Assembly: GCA_026770025.1 (NCBI GenBank)
Contig: JAMXDE010000071.1
Span: forward strand, 116,745 to 180,744
Direction of reading: 5' to 3'
Source: Craspedostauros australis
Taxonomy: Eukaryota; Bacillariophyta; Bacillariophyceae; Mastogloiales; Achnanthaceae
Length of the DNA: 64,000 nt
In this document: in pieces, positions 1-8,940 of the stretch
Layout of the letters: the number at the start of each line of letters is the position of its first letter
How positions within the stretch are numbered: the first letter of the stretch is position 1
The notes under the pieces: model-generated
Told to the model about the DNA's origin: nothing
The model's database searches: none
What the model saw: the letters and a program-made list of their open reading frames with translations, nothing else
Program-made: the position numbers and the translations under genes

Positions 1-3000
1 CGTTGTAGAAATTCAATTGTGTTGAGGCAATCGATGACAGCTCGTGAGAATACGTGAATTGGATACGAATCTGGATGTATGTCAGATGTGGCGTCGTCTG
101 ATTCAATTTCTTCTTCAGCAGCCGTCGCAACACAAAGGTGGTACTCTTCACAATCGTCGTCCTCAAGCCACGCTGCCTTGCCTCCAAGACGTCCATAGGT
201 AAATCGGAGTGGCTCTTTGCGAATCCTGGTGCTCCGTTCTCGTTTGGGCGTAATCGTGGATGTTGGTGGAATTGGTGATGAGGTCGTGCTCTCTGGTACA
301 TTTGATGTTGGCATAGAGGACACGGGTTGAAGTGGTGATTGAGCTGACTGATCTTTCTTCAGCGGATCAGGAAGCTGGTTAGAAGGTTCCCATTGCGGTT
401 CTTGTGAAGCGGGGCCCTCTTGGAGTTCCTCGCCTTCACTTGCTGCAGGAGGGTAGCTGAAGTCTCCCTCTGTCGAAGACCGCGGTTGGTTCACTCCCTC
501 TGAAGCTGACATTGGAGGGGCGAGGTCATCATTGATGAAACCTGCATCCGTTTGCATCATTGGTTTCTGCTTTGGAGCAGGTAGCAATGGTACCTCTGCG
601 CCTTGATTGTCAGCGGATGGAAAGGGGATGTGAGGCGAAGTTGGAATGTTTGGTTCGATCGCATCGTTTCGCTTCAATCGACTATGGTCTATGAGGTCGG
701 AGTTGAGGGTTTCTTCCTGTTCCATAGCCTCTACATCGTCGTCATCAAATGGATACTGAAAGGTTGTATCACCGAACATACGTGTCCACTCTTCTGATTG
801 GTAGTTCGGCAGGTGTTTGGGATCAGTTGCTATAGTAGCGAACCAATCGTCGAACACCACATGGAATTGAGGTGTGATAGATCCTGTACGTGGCGAGAGT
901 ACCAAAGGCACTGTCGAAGCGTGCTTTGTAGAGAGACCCACGTTGACGTATCGCTCTCCTCTTGGTTCCCATCGAGGTATCTTGCGTCCATCTGCGAGTG
1001 CTTTGTTGAGCACATACACAGGGCTGCCCCATACGTGTAGATTGTGGAGCTGTTTGAGTGGAAGTCGGACACGAGAGAGAACATCGTATGGGGTTAGTCC
1101 TGTTGCTGGATTGGGCACACGGTTGTAAATGTAAGCCGCGTGTACCACTGCCATTGGCCATAGCTGTGCATCAAACATGTCAGGCCAATGAATACTTTGG
1201 TGCATCATCATTGTTCGAGCCATTGACACGATGGTGCGGATGCTTCGCTCTGCTATGCCATTGTGATGGTGGGCTCCGACTCCGGCGAATCGATGGACTT
1301 GATGGAAGGCTTCGAGGTGTCGAGTGTACTCGGGTGAAGTGAAGGTGGTTGCGTTGTCTGATAGGTAAGAGCGCACTGGCACGCCGACATCGCGGCACAT
1401 TAGCTCAAATCGTTCCTTGGCTTCTAGAGTAGCATGTGTAGTCAGCGCTGCTACTGGTTCCACGTGAATGTAGCTTGATGCGTGGTCAACGAAGATAGCT
1501 CCGCCCTTATACATATCAATTGGGTCTCCTTTTCCTCTTCCTGTAAAGAGGCGGCCTGGTGTTCGTCCGACGAAGTGGTCTACTGACACTTGTTGGCCTG
1601 GGAACAGGTGGTCGGTTCGCAACACACCTTGTTTGTCACGCACGACATGTTGAGTTATACCTGGCGAAGGGCGCCGGTGCAACTTTCCAAACTGACATGC
1701 GGCACAAAGAGGGAGGTCGGTGACTTTGGCGGCTGCGGTGTGCATTTTTCGGGATGCTTCGGACCCTGTGAGAACACCTGAACGTAGAAGGAATTTCACT
1801 CTATTGAAGGATAAGTGCCCGAGGCGGTAGTGCCAACGGAGAAGCTCCTTTTGTGGTTGAGTGAGATTGACGTTGTGGTCTGACACAGTTGACACAATTG
1901 ACGAGAGCGCTGTGGGTAGGTCGTGGATGTTGTCCGAGTTGTAGCCAACTGAAGTTGGTAGTTTCGTTGACTTCTTGTAGTTGGCGACAACAGCGCTGCG
2001 ACCCTCGTGCCCGTCCAATCCGCTCAATTTGCATGAAGAATTGTCAAAGACGATTGTTTCTCCAGGGTATTCTTCGAGGAGACTCGAAGTGCTGATGAGC
2101 TTCACTTTGGACAAGGGTACATAGAAGGCGGGCAATCGTAATTTGCGTGGGCTTCCACGCACATCGAGCACATGCCATTCTACCGTCCCCAACGCATTCA
2201 CTTGGATTTTCTTGAGGAATCCACTCAGAAAGGTTGGTTTTGGTGGAAGACTTGGAGTAGTGCAGAAGTCGTCGAGGTCATTCGTGACAGAGATAGAAGC
2301 TCCACTGTCCCACACCAATTCGAATGGAGCGTTGGGAGAGAGACAGTTTTCTGCCTTCTGTGGAGATGCGAAAGCGTGACGATTAGTAAAGAAGGAGGCG
2401 AGGCCTTGCAGAGAAAGAAGTGCAGGAGCGTCAGTATCACTGGGTTGAGTCTGACTTTTGCCGCAAGCCAAGTCAATGCCGAGCTTGGGGTAAATGTTCC
2501 AGAGATTTCGTGAGAGGGTTGATGTGCGACTTCGTGTACGTGTGATTGGATTTTGCGAATTGTTTTGTTTCGCGCCATATTTGGGGTACTCCAACGGTGT
2601 TTTGGGCTTATTCCAATGGTGACGTTTTTGGTTGCGCTTGCGAGTTTTGGTCCGAGCAGGGCGATGTTTTGATTGCGCGTTCCGTGGCGGACTAGTATTG
2701 AGAGCTCGCATTGGCACGGGATCAGTTGTCTTGCTGTTCTCTGTCATCACATCGTAGAGAGTGCGATTCACGGGTTCATTGAAGTAGACGGGACGGCGGA
2801 TGTTGCTCTTGGACTTGGTTCGAGACATTGTTTGGATGGTGTCGGCTGTTCTGACTGGGCTGTGTCTTCGTGGAACGTTTGAGTGAAGGAGGAGCAGCGT
2901 GGTGGCAATTATCATCCAGGCGTTGGTTGCCGTGACAAACCACCCGTGCTCGACTCCAAGAGTGTAGACTTGGAGGCTCACGAAAGAAAGGATTGATCCG

Positions 3001-4646
3001 ATCACACAGCTGAGGTAGTTGAAGGAGGTGAAGTGGTTCCACACAAACGACCACCACTCCTTCTCGTCTTGACTGGTGGTAGCTGTTAAGCAGGTCCAAG
3101 CAGCCATGTCGACGACGAGATGGTCAGGTTTGGCATTGTTGTTGCCTTTACCTTTCGGCTTGAAGTTGTCTTGATGGCTTTCGGTGTTATGCGAAAGACG
3201 CCAACGACGACACTTGGCGCACCACATGAACGTCTTGTCGTAGACAAGCTTGCGCTGTGGTTCACCCGCTTTGGGTGGCGTGGATGCCCAACCTTGGTTC
3301 GGTTTTCGATTTCCGTTGTTGTTGTTGGGCTTCTTTGGTTGATTCTTCTTCTTCGCGTTGTTCCTTCCGAAACCCTTGTGTTGCTCAAGGATGTTGGCCT
3401 TTGGATGCTTGGCTACGTTGTTGAAGTACGATTGCCTGGGGACGTTTCGGTCCTTGACGCGTCTAATGGCGTGCCAACGATCTCCTCGTACTTCGTTGTC
3501 GTACGAAGCCTGTGCTTTGTTGCAGATTGCCATCCAGGTGAGCTCCTTGGCTGCGAGCTTTGGAAGAGCTTCTTGGTACGTGAATATGGGGAGACGCTTG
3601 AGGATTATCTCAAGATCGTCCTTCATCACATAGAGGGGACGTCGGTATTGTTCACCGGAAAGGAACTTGCCGCCTGCCTGAAGGAAGGCGTCGAGGATGT
3701 TGCGGAGCAGATGGAGGTCGAAGCGACCAGCGTCATCGAGGCTCTTGCAGAGGGCGCGAAGCTTGACAGCCATGTCTCCGACGTTCTCACCAGCGAACTG
3801 AGAGCAGTCGACTTTACGGATGTCCTTGGCGATCTTGTCTTGCTCGTCCAACGAGTTGGCGGTGATGCTATTCATGAATTCGATGAAGAGGGTTAGGAAG
3901 TGGTTGTGATACTTCCTTTCGATTCGGTTCATGAGCTGATCTTCGAGAACTGGGTCAAGGCTATCAAGGAAGAATGCGGCGGCTGCCCCGTTGTTTTGGA
4001 CATCGTAGTTGTCCCACTTCTCGTGATACGCTTCGAAATGCCTCGTTGAATCTTCAAGGGTGAAGGAGGCAGGTGAGTCGAGGACACATACCATTGTTGG
4101 GGTTGCAGCGTCATCGACAATGTATGCCATGGTTAAGAGTCCCGTCTTGCTCATGTGGTTGTGTACCATCCGAATGAATTGCTGGATGTTGCCGCCTTTC
4201 TTGAACTTGTCGGTCAATCCAGTTTCGCGCTTGGCTTGGTTCGCAGAGTCGGCTCCGTTGTGGAGGATTCTCTGCTGCTGGGCGTGGGTCCATCTAGTTT
4301 GGGATCCTTCCTTGAGGCCAGTCCACTCCACGTTTGGTTCGCCTGCTGTCCAGGGTACCCAGTTGCGGCCTTGCTGGTTCATTCCACCCATGATGGGGAC
4401 GATTGGCTTGGTGGTGAGGTCTTCGTCGTCGTCGTCGCTGTCGTCGTCCGGACGCTTGCTTCCTTTTGGCTTGGGGTCCGTGATGGCGTCAGCTGCGGCT
4501 TGGGAGACGGCTGCTGCCATGTTCGCTGCTTCAGCGTTGGCTTCGGCTGTCAACGTTGCCTCTTGGAGACGGAGATTTTCAGTCCGAATGGTCTCGAGCT
4601 GTGCTTGCAGCTCTTCCAACGTTGGGTTGGGCTCCTCTTCCGCCAT
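1..4646 (-). CDS. Copia-type (CoDi-like) gag-pro-int polyprotein, open at left window edge
   Basis: Read on the minus strand from ATG at 4646 (an in-frame TAG lies at 4712-4710, no Met between), the frame stays open to base 1, about 1548 codons, and continues outside the window. The product is a retrotransposon polyprotein. An acidic coiled N-terminus and gag-like region come first, then a basic Asn/Lys-rich stretch with an atypical zinc knuckle (C476, C479, H486, H491). Two hydrophobic helices follow (about 545-565 and 577-588), then an aspartic protease motif W-D-S-G-A-S with D780. A pre-integrase H-x-R-L-G-H segment (about 936-944) precedes a DDE integrase with D1023, D1097 and E1133 (D-x73-D-x35-E). 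After the integrase core the frame passes through an acidic, Pro/Ser-rich linker. Reverse transcriptase and RNase H should lie to the left, beyond the window. No stop or frameshift was found, unlike every other retroelement here, so this copy is probably young. Known: Copia order gag-PR-INT-RT-RH. Inferred: CoDi clade membership. Confidence 0.9.
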   Translation of the reverse strand, partial: MAEEEPNPTLEELQAQLETIRTENLRLQEATLTAEANAEAANMAAAVSQAAADAITDPKPKGSKRPDDDSDDDDEDLTTKPIVPIMGGMNQQGRNWVPWTAGEPNVEWTGLKEGSQTRWTHAQQQRILHNGADSANQAKRETGLTDKFKKGGNIQQFIRMVHNHMSKTGLLTMAYIVDDAATPTMVCVLDSPASFTLEDSTRHFEAYHEKWDNYDVQNNGAAAAFFLDSLDPVLEDQLMNRIERKYHNHFLTLFIEFMNSITANSLDEQDKIAKDIRKVDCSQFAGENVGDMAVKLRALCKSLDDAGRFDLHLLRNILDAFLQAGGKFLSGEQYRRPLYVMKDDLEIILKRLPIFTYQEALPKLAAKELTWMAICNKAQASYDNEVRGDRWHAIRRVKDRNVPRQSYFNNVAKHPKANILEQHKGFGRNNAKKKNQPKKPNNNNGNRKPNQGWASTPPKAGEPQRKLVYDKTFMWCAKCRRWRLSHNTESHQDNFKPKGKGNNNAKPDHLVVDMAAWTCLTATTSQDEKEWWSFVWNHFTSFNYLSCVIGSILSFVSLQVYTLGVEHGWFVTATNAWMIIATTLLLLHSNVPRRHSPVRTADTIQTMSRTKSKSNIRRPVYFNEPVNRTLYDVMTENSKTTDPVPMRALNTSPPRNAQSKHRPARTKTRKRNQKRHHWNKPKTPLEYPKYGAKQNNSQNPITRTRSRTSTLSRNLWNIYPKLGIDLACGKSQTQPSDTDAPALLSLQGLASFFTNRHAFASPQKAENCLSPNAPFELVWDSGASISVTNDLDDFCTTPSLPPKPTFLSGFLKKIQVNALGTVEWHVLDVRGSPRKLRLPAFYVPLSKVKLISTSSLLEEYPGETIVFDNSSCKLSGLDGHEGRSAVVANYKKSTKLPTSVGYNSDNIHDLPTALSSIVSTVSDHNVNLTQPQKELLRWHYRLGHLSFNRVKFLLRSGVLTGSEASRKMHTAAAKVTDLPLCAACQFGKLHRRPSPGITQHVVRDKQGVLRTDHLFPGQQVSVDHFVGRTPGRLFTGRGKGDPIDMYKGGAIFVDHASSYIHVEPVAALTTHATLEAKERFELMCRDVGVPVRSYLSDNATTFTSPEYTRHLEAFHQVHRFAGVGAHHHNGIAERSIRTIVSMARTMMMHQSIHWPDMFDAQLWPMAVVHAAYIYNRVPNPATGLTPYDVLSRVRLPLKQLHNLHVWGSPVYVLNKALADGRKIPRWEPRGERYVNVGLSTKHASTVPLVLSPRTGSITPQFHVVFDDWFATIATDPKHLPNYQSEEWTRMFGDTTFQYPFDDDDVEAMEQEETLNSDLIDHSRLKRNDAIEPNIPTSPHIPFPSADNQGAEVPLLPAPKQKPMMQTDAGFINDDLAPPMSASEGVNQPRSSTEGDFSYPPAASEGEELQEGPASQEPQWEPSNQLPDPLKKDQSAQSPLQPVSSMPTSNVPESTTSSPIPPTSTITPKRERSTRIRKEPLRFTYGRLGGKAAWLEDDDCEEYHLCVATAAEEEIESDDATSDIHPDSYPIHVFSRAVIDCLNTIEFLQ

Positions 4647-4888
4647 GATGGGCGGTGTCGGGTCCTTGAGGGGTCTTTTGACTTCGAAGGGATCGATCTG
4701 TTCTGCGTTCTACTGCTCTTGCTTCGACTTCACTTCGTTTTGAAGTTGTGCACTGAAGTACGATGCTGGCTTTAGAGAAGGCAGGCGCCTGGTCTGCAGG
4801 CGCGGTTGAGCTTGCTTAAGCAGAGGCTACTGCGGTCCGATGTTGTGATCGGTTATCGTCAGTTTGGACTTTATAGTCCTCTCGAGAT

Positions 4889-5034
4889 GCTCGGTTTTCG
4901 AGCTGTGGAGCTTAGTGTCCACCTTGGACCTGAGGGTCCGTTTGGTATTGCTCGGTTTGCGAGCTGTGGAGCTTGGTGTCCACTCTGGACCTGAGGGTCC
5001 TTGCAGTTTGCTCGGTTTGCGAGCGTAGCCTTGG
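4889..5034. repeat. Tandem ~61-bp repeat, 2.4 copies, in the retroelement leader
   Basis: Units start at 4889, 4950 and 5010, each opening with gctcggttt and carrying gagctgtggagctt and ggacctgagggtcc; the third copy is truncated. The ggacc-tgag-ggtcc part is itself an inverted repeat and could form a small hairpin in RNA. The array lies between the gag start (4646) and the presumed LTR, so it would sit in the 5' untranslated leader of the genomic transcript. Confidence 0.8.
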
Positions 5035-5127
5035 GGCTTGGTCTCAAAGAGACCTTGCGAGCGGTTGGCAGAGGAAGATGCTCAGTAGAGTTGGTGAACG
5101 TTGGTGTAACCACTCGCAGCTACCAGT

Positions 5128-5837
5128 TGGATTTTCGTGTGCTGTTGTGACACGATCCGGAAGGGATGGCCTAGCTGACTGCCAGATTCAAAGAATCTGA
5201 TGGTGAAGTCAACGTGTGGCGACCGTCTGGAGATTAGTTGTATGTGACAATGGAGTAGATTAGTGTTGTAGTGCTGATCTTAAGTTGTGCTATTAGTTAT
5301 TTGAATAGTCTGCATTGTGAGTTGATCAATTTGAGATGTAGGATGAAGAAACGATAGTCGGCTTGAATGGTGCGGCTCTGCACTGACCTTCAGAGGTTCA
5401 GTGCTGAGGGCGGACGGGTCCTCTCTTTCTCTCTTTCTCCAGTATCTCATCGTAGTCGTTCTACGTTCGAGTACTAAGCCTTGACACCTTGATTGAGGTT
5501 TGGGATCGAGAACACAGGTTGTCAGGCCGCAGGAATTGATGTAAGATTCCCTGTGTGTGTTGAAGCGGGGAGGATCTCTTGGCTGTTGTCATGCAAGGTT
5601 GTCAGGTTGTTTAGCTGACAACGGAATTCAGGTTGGCTGCATTACAATAGTTCAGGAGAGCACATAGTTCCCAGGGTATCTTGATCTCATTGACTTCGGA
5701 TAGTGTTTGAGTCAGTGGTGATTCATGAATGAGTGTGGGAGAAGGAGGGAAAAGAGTGATTGTTCCGTATTTGTTGGTGGGATATTTCGCGCCAAAATTT
5801 CGCGCCAAAATAATTTCAAGGTGCGACAAGGAACACA
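5128..5837 (-). mobile_element. Putative 5' LTR of the left-edge Copia element, with possible primer-binding site alongside
   Basis: This stretch lies upstream of the gag-pol frame at the place an LTR should occupy. On the minus strand the sequence next to it (5125-5114) reads TGGTAGCTGCG, which begins TGG as a tRNA-primed binding site should. The distal end near 5831-5837 reads TGTGTTCC on the minus strand, compatible with an LTR start. The inner boundary could instead be near 5142, where the minus strand ends in CACAACA. The matching 3' LTR is outside the window, so the limits cannot be proved here; they are inference from position and terminal dinucleotides. Confidence 0.35.
5785..5810. 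promoter_or_regulatory. Perfect tandem pair of E2F-like sites
   Basis: TTTCGCGCCAAAA occurs twice back to back (5785-5797 and 5798-5810). TTTCGCGC matches the E2F/DP consensus TTTSSCGC, and the GCGCCAAA side fits the reverse orientation. The pair lies near the distal end of the putative LTR, that is, in its U3-like promoter part. Occupancy by E2F is inference. Confidence 0.55.
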
Positions 5838-7611
5838 CTGAGTGAAAAGTAGTCCGTTCTTTAGATGAACTTCAACTCAGAGTGGGAAAGAAAAAGAATC
5901 GCTGCCATGTAGGAGAGCATTCTCGAGTACAGATAATGTTCTGCTCTTTCTCCAGAGCAACATCATGGTTGCTGAATGACGACATCGTACGCAAAGTAGG
6001 TATCTCGCTCGATTGGAGCACCACCACACGCAATCAAACGCAATACACTCATGCCACTACTCGTACATCGCTGCGTCGCCCTTCGTTGTTCTGAAACCGC
6101 CTGCACGTCATGTCGCTTGTCCAACCGCTCCCGTGCTGTCGCTTCACCATGTTCGTCTGACATGCGACCCACTTTCGCCACGTCCACGTTTGGAACCAAT
6201 TCTCCGAAAATGACACCAAAGGAGAAATCGGAGAAACGGGATGTCCAGAGTCACAGCCCGCGTCAGACACGCCAACACGAACACAAATCCTCACTGGTCG
6301 ACCACATGTGTGTCCTAATACACGCACGAGTGTGGGAGCTGGTACATCTTAAGCGATCCAACACATGGGAGCCCTCGACTCTGCTCTGTTCTAATCGAGA
6401 CCACTCTTGCGTTGGAACCATTTGGGCACACCGAGCCATGGAGCCGCCTCCAATTGATCAGCAGCAAGGACCTACATGCCTCGCTTTTGTCTCACTGTTA
6501 CTCTGATCTTTGCATTTGTACCAGGAACCTTTCTGTTTCTTGGACTATGGTTCTCCCACGTGGAATCTGCTTGTCATAGCAACGCACATGCATACCTGAA
6601 CTGTTGAATTTGTCCAAAAAAAGAAACGGATGGCGATCATTCTGCTCGCGCAGATTATGGGCAATGCGAACAAGAGTTGACTTGCAGCCTTCGTATTATA
6701 TTATATGTCTGTACAGTAGCGTCGTGTTCATCCAGTAGATGAGTGCCTGCGTGTGTGTGTGTGTGCGTGCTTCCATGTTTAGCTCCGGTGCAGTGCATCA
6801 AGAGGATGTGGAGTAGATAGATGCATCACCACCCGTCTCGCGTTGCGTCATCGATCTTCCCTTGTCGGCGCTGCGTGGATGCGGTTGGCCCATCAGTTGC
6901 ATGCTCCTCAGTGCTGGTCTTGCCATGGTGTATGGCGTGGTGCCTCCAACCATGCCGTCGAATCTTGCTTCGTCGTCATCGCATCATGCGTCGGTGCCAA
7001 GAACCATGTTTGGTGGTGAATCCATGTTGGAAGTAACATGTTGGGGGAAGTCGTTGGTGTTTGTTGAAGCTAAGGGTGACAACTTGGGCAGCACCTGCGT
7101 ATGTACAGTAGATGTGCATGCAATGCGTTTGCAGCCACCTCCAACACAAGCATCTCGATAGATGCAGTCCACAACGTTGGTTGTTGCTCGGTCTCAGTCA
7201 GACTTGATCTTGGGGGATGGCTCTTCGCCTGGTCTGTGCATGTTTGCAGATGTTGCAAGTGTTGCTGATGGTGCTTGTATCCGAGGACGATGATATTGAA
7301 GGAGCTTATGCTGTTGCTGCTATGAGTATACTGTTGATGGTGTGGATGCAGATGGTGTCAGCCCTCGTGCTAACCCCATTCCAGCATCGACATGCCCACT
7401 CGTGATGATGCTCATCGGCTTCTTGCGTATCTGCAGAGCTTGGCTGCAAGTTTGACATTGACATGCTCCACCTGTTCACTTCCAACTCTGCTTCTTCCAT
7501 CCATTCAAAACTGACGCTGATGTGGCCGCCACCACCACCATTCATGCTACCATGATCGTTGCGTATGTACCTTTCCTGATGATGGCATTGCCACTGATGC
7601 TATTACTCGTA
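5838..7611. other. Intergenic, no gene recognised
   Basis: Open frames here are short, use mixed frames and show no domain. A GT microsatellite lies near 6749-6764. Beyond that I see nothing I can support. Confidence 0.6.
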
Positions 7612-8940
7612 CTACGATTGCAACGACAAGCTGTCTTCACTGCCACTGCCACTCCGACCAATGTGCTCACCTTGCTCTGTGAACTCTACATCGATTGGCA
7701 GCTCCATCAATGACAGGAATTCTTCCATCGTGGAGCCGCCTCCCATCTCGATCGGGACACACTCGGGCCCGATGCCGAACGATGCCAGGGAATCCAGACA
7801 GTGGTCACCGTGCAGCAGCAACCTCAGCCGATTCTCCCTCCCCAGGAGATACTTCAGCGATGGCAGGACCATGTCGGTGAATGCGATGGATCGCGTGACG
7901 GTGATATGCCATGCCTTCATGCGAAATGGCATGCAATCGGAGGCCGTGCTGACGATGGTCTTGATCAGCGCGCGGTTGAAGTTGGCGAACATGTCGAAGC
8001 CGAGGAGGTTGACGAGCATGACGATTCCCCTGCCTTGGGCGTCCGGACGTTTGGCCAGCCACTGCAGCAGGCAGAAGCAGACGCGGAAGACCGAGTTGCG
8101 GCTCGTGGTCTTGGCGGAGTACGCCGCTCGGTGGATGTGGAAGATCCATCGTCCGCTTTGGTCCTTCCCCAAGATTCGGACAATGCCACGGCGTATCGTC
8201 ACTTGATCTTCCTCGTTCAGCGATGAATGGAGGCTCATCGGCAGGTAGGATTCCTCTTGGAAGAACTTGTTGCGTGATGACCAGTACTTTGCCACACGCT
8301 GGGCTGCCGACGCAGCTGACATTTGTACATCGTTCGTCGGGGCCGTCCTCATGAATACGATGGGGTCGGTCTCGCTGTGCACAAAGTCTCTAGATGTGGC
8401 CTCCAACGCCTTCAGGTAGCCCTGCGTGGAATTCAAAGGGAGCTTGGACATTTCGTCGTTGAACATCCTGAGCTTGAGCAACCTCTGCTCGTCGTCTTCA
8501 GCGTCATTGGCTTTTCTGGCTGTTGTTGTCGTAGTCAATGTTGTTGCAGTTGACGCTGCTGTGGTTGTCGCAGATACAGGTGCAGGTGCAGATGATACCT
8601 GAGCTTGATCGTCACCGCTGACATCACCGCTGACATCTCCGCTCGTACCAGCAATGCCTTGGTCAAACATGTGATTGTCTGCCCTGGTGCCGTCAACACC
8701 TATGATGCTACCATCGCCGTCACCACCGCGATTGTCGCCACCATCTCCCTCGCCTGCACCTCTTTCCTGTTCCTCGACACCTCCTTCAACATCTCCTTCG
8801 TCATCTTCAAAACTGGAGTACCCGCCTCCGATGTCAGCATCGATTCTGCGTCGCTCCTCCTCGGTTAGATTGTTGATCTCCTCTTGCTCCATCGCCGCGG
8901 TGAATCGCGGTGCTGTGTATGAGAATGGCATTGCTCCCAT
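7612..8940 (-). CDS. CRAL-TRIO (Sec14-like) lipid-binding domain protein
   Basis: Single-exon gene of 442 residues starting at ATG 8940. The first ~140 residues are acidic, Gly/Asp-rich and then Thr/Ala-rich, and probably disordered. The second half carries an all-alpha lead-in followed by a CRAL-TRIO-like core: a beta-strand region around R-W-I-F-H-I-H-R, the strand G-I-V-M-L-V-N-L with L-G-F-D-M-F, a helix A-L-I-K-T-I, the F-R-M-K-A-W-H-I strand and a C-terminal gate helix. Family members bind hydrophobic ligands such as phosphoinositides or tocopherols and move or present them at membranes. The ligand cannot be read from sequence. No signal peptide or TM segment is seen, so a soluble protein is likely. 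A second, more divergent CRAL-TRIO-like gene lies at 31110-33196 on the same strand. Family assignment is confident; function is general. Confidence 0.85.
   Translation of the reverse strand: MGAMPFSYTAPRFTAAMEQEEINNLTEEERRRIDADIGGGYSSFEDDEGDVEGGVEEQERGAGEGDGGDNRGGDGDGSIIGVDGTRADNHMFDQGIAGTSGDVSGDVSGDDQAQVSSAPAPVSATTTAASTATTLTTTTTARKANDAEDDEQRLLKLRMFNDEMSKLPLNSTQGYLKALEATSRDFVHSETDPIVFMRTAPTNDVQMSAASAAQRVAKYWSSRNKFFQEESYLPMSLHSSLNEEDQVTIRRGIVRILGKDQSGRWIFHIHRAAYSAKTTSRNSVFRVCFCLLQWLAKRPDAQGRGIVMLVNLLGFDMFANFNRALIKTIVSTASDCMPFRMKAWHITVTRSIAFTDMVLPSLKYLLGRENRLRLLLHGDHCLDSLASFGIGPECVPIEMGGGSTMEEFLSLMELPIDVEFTEQGEHIGRSGSGSEDSLSLQS

Noticed and set aside
3120-3896. 258-codon plus-strand open frame
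   Set aside because: Exact antisense of the gag region of the minus-strand Copia polyprotein; no domain of its own.
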